Assembly (NCBI GenBank): GCA_947303945.1
Contig: CAMYZS010000009.1
Location: 1 to 59,030 of the forward strand
Length of the DNA: 59,030 bases
Source: an uncultured Candidatus Saccharibacteria bacterium
GTDB taxonomy: Bacteria; Patescibacteriota; Saccharimonadia; Saccharimonadales; Saccharimonadaceae
Reading direction: 5' to 3'
In this document: in pieces, positions 58,952 to 59,030 of the stretch
Layout of the letters: the number at the start of each line of letters is the position of its first letter
Numbering within the stretch: position 1 is the stretch's first letter
Program-made: the position numbers and the translations under genes
Notes under the pieces: generated by a model
The model's input: the letters and a program-made list of their open reading frames with translations, nothing else
Told to the model about the DNA's origin: nothing
The model's database searches: none

Positions 58952-59029
58952 TCCCCTAGGAATCAACCTTAGAGAGGTCAGCACCTTTGCAACATTTGCA
59001 TAGGAGTCATTCTTAAAGTTGTATGTATT
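58844..59029 (-). CDS. Minus-strand open frame leaving the right edge
   Basis: An open frame enters at the right edge and ends at TAG 58846-58844, passing through antisense of the membrane-protein copy. The part next to the edge (NTYNFKNDSYANVAKVL) shares YANVAKVL and its DNA with the left edge, so it may be a real C-terminus or a broken one. The remaining part is probably not functional. Confidence 0.3.
   Translation of the reverse strand, partial: NTYNFKNDSYANVAKVLTSLRLIPRGLFKSAWYDEVKQKIKNKNVEISNKDDAKEAGAETK
58978..59004 (-). repeat. 27-bp edge repeat, copy 2 (inverted)
   Basis: Reverse complement of 18-44, exact over 27 bp; divergent flanks. Confidence 0.85.
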
Positions 59030-59030
59030 C

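Noticed and set aside
18-59004. Edge repeats as IS or transposon terminal inverted repeats
   Set aside because: No transposase or target duplication is seen, and the enclosed 59 kb is mostly core genes; a coding repeat is a simpler explanation.

Overview
The window looks like a chromosome segment of a Candidatus Saccharibacteria (TM7) or closely related CPR/Patescibacteria genome. The signs are small core proteins with short N-termini (IF-2 of 590 aa, HolA of about 204 aa), a DUF5663-type protein, a monoderm surface-protein set with LPxTG sorting signals, and dense short operons. UGA is used as a stop: several ATGA start/stop overlaps end in TGA, so the Gly-UGA code of Gracilibacteria/Absconditabacteria is not in use. 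The taxonomic call rests on gene content recognised by eye, not on a database search.

Layout. 1-5918: the tail of an edge gene, a small hypothetical gene with a consensus promoter, and a giant vWA/pilin-domain surface protein. 6227-11357 (minus): histidine kinase, response regulator, recO, a membrane-anchored protein, xseB/xseA and a UPF0104-type membrane protein. 11377-12790 (plus): TRM11-like methyltransferase and rpmA. 12836-16345 (minus): holA, mutM, CPBP protease and an RseP-type site-2 protease. 16389-24713 (minus): a surface block with four TasA/camelysin-like or adhesin genes in one operon, rplU, an LPNTG protein with Cys-rich repeats, and a large anchored protein. 24978-35011 (minus): T-box-controlled ileS, thioredoxin-like protein, nrdR, ftsZ, ftsA, map, adk, rpsU, recJ and a winged-helix regulator. 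35101-40126: priA, a pair of unknown paralogues on the other strand, def and fmt. 40244-46453 (minus strand apart from one lipoprotein): DUF5663, infB, cysteine hydrolase, pilin-like protein and rpsA. 46576-49555: LPHTG protein, ROK kinase, HELGH metallopeptidase-like protein, Cys-rich protein and KGG stress protein. 49818-51669 (minus): small acidic protein, iscU and iscS. 51741-59030: an accessory region with NUDIX, a 724-aa zincin-like protein, tRNA-Ile, a small membrane protein, a 1200-aa alpha-solenoid protein, then a truncated second copy of the membrane protein fused to a GNAT remnant.

How genes work together. Housekeeping genes cover division (ftsA/ftsZ), formyl-Met handling (def, fmt, map, infB), DNA repair and replication (recO, recJ, xseAB, mutM, priA, holA), translation and Fe-S/sulfur transfer (iscS/iscU). 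Surface genes point to a host-contact apparatus: a TasA-like fibre operon, sortase substrates and a vWA adhesin. No sortase or SipW-type signal peptidase is in the window.

Expression signals fall into two styles. Many core genes have an extended -10 box (TGnTATAAT-like) 6-8 nt before the ATG and no Shine-Dalgarno, so they are probably leaderless. Several accessory and surface genes instead have a TTGACA-like -35, an untranslated leader and a strong AGGAGG. The most unusual items are the TasA-like operon, the 26/28-aa repeat protein between two copies of a small membrane gene, the cysteine-free NrdR, the back-to-back promoters in a 19-bp gap, and a 27-bp identical inverted sequence at both window edges.
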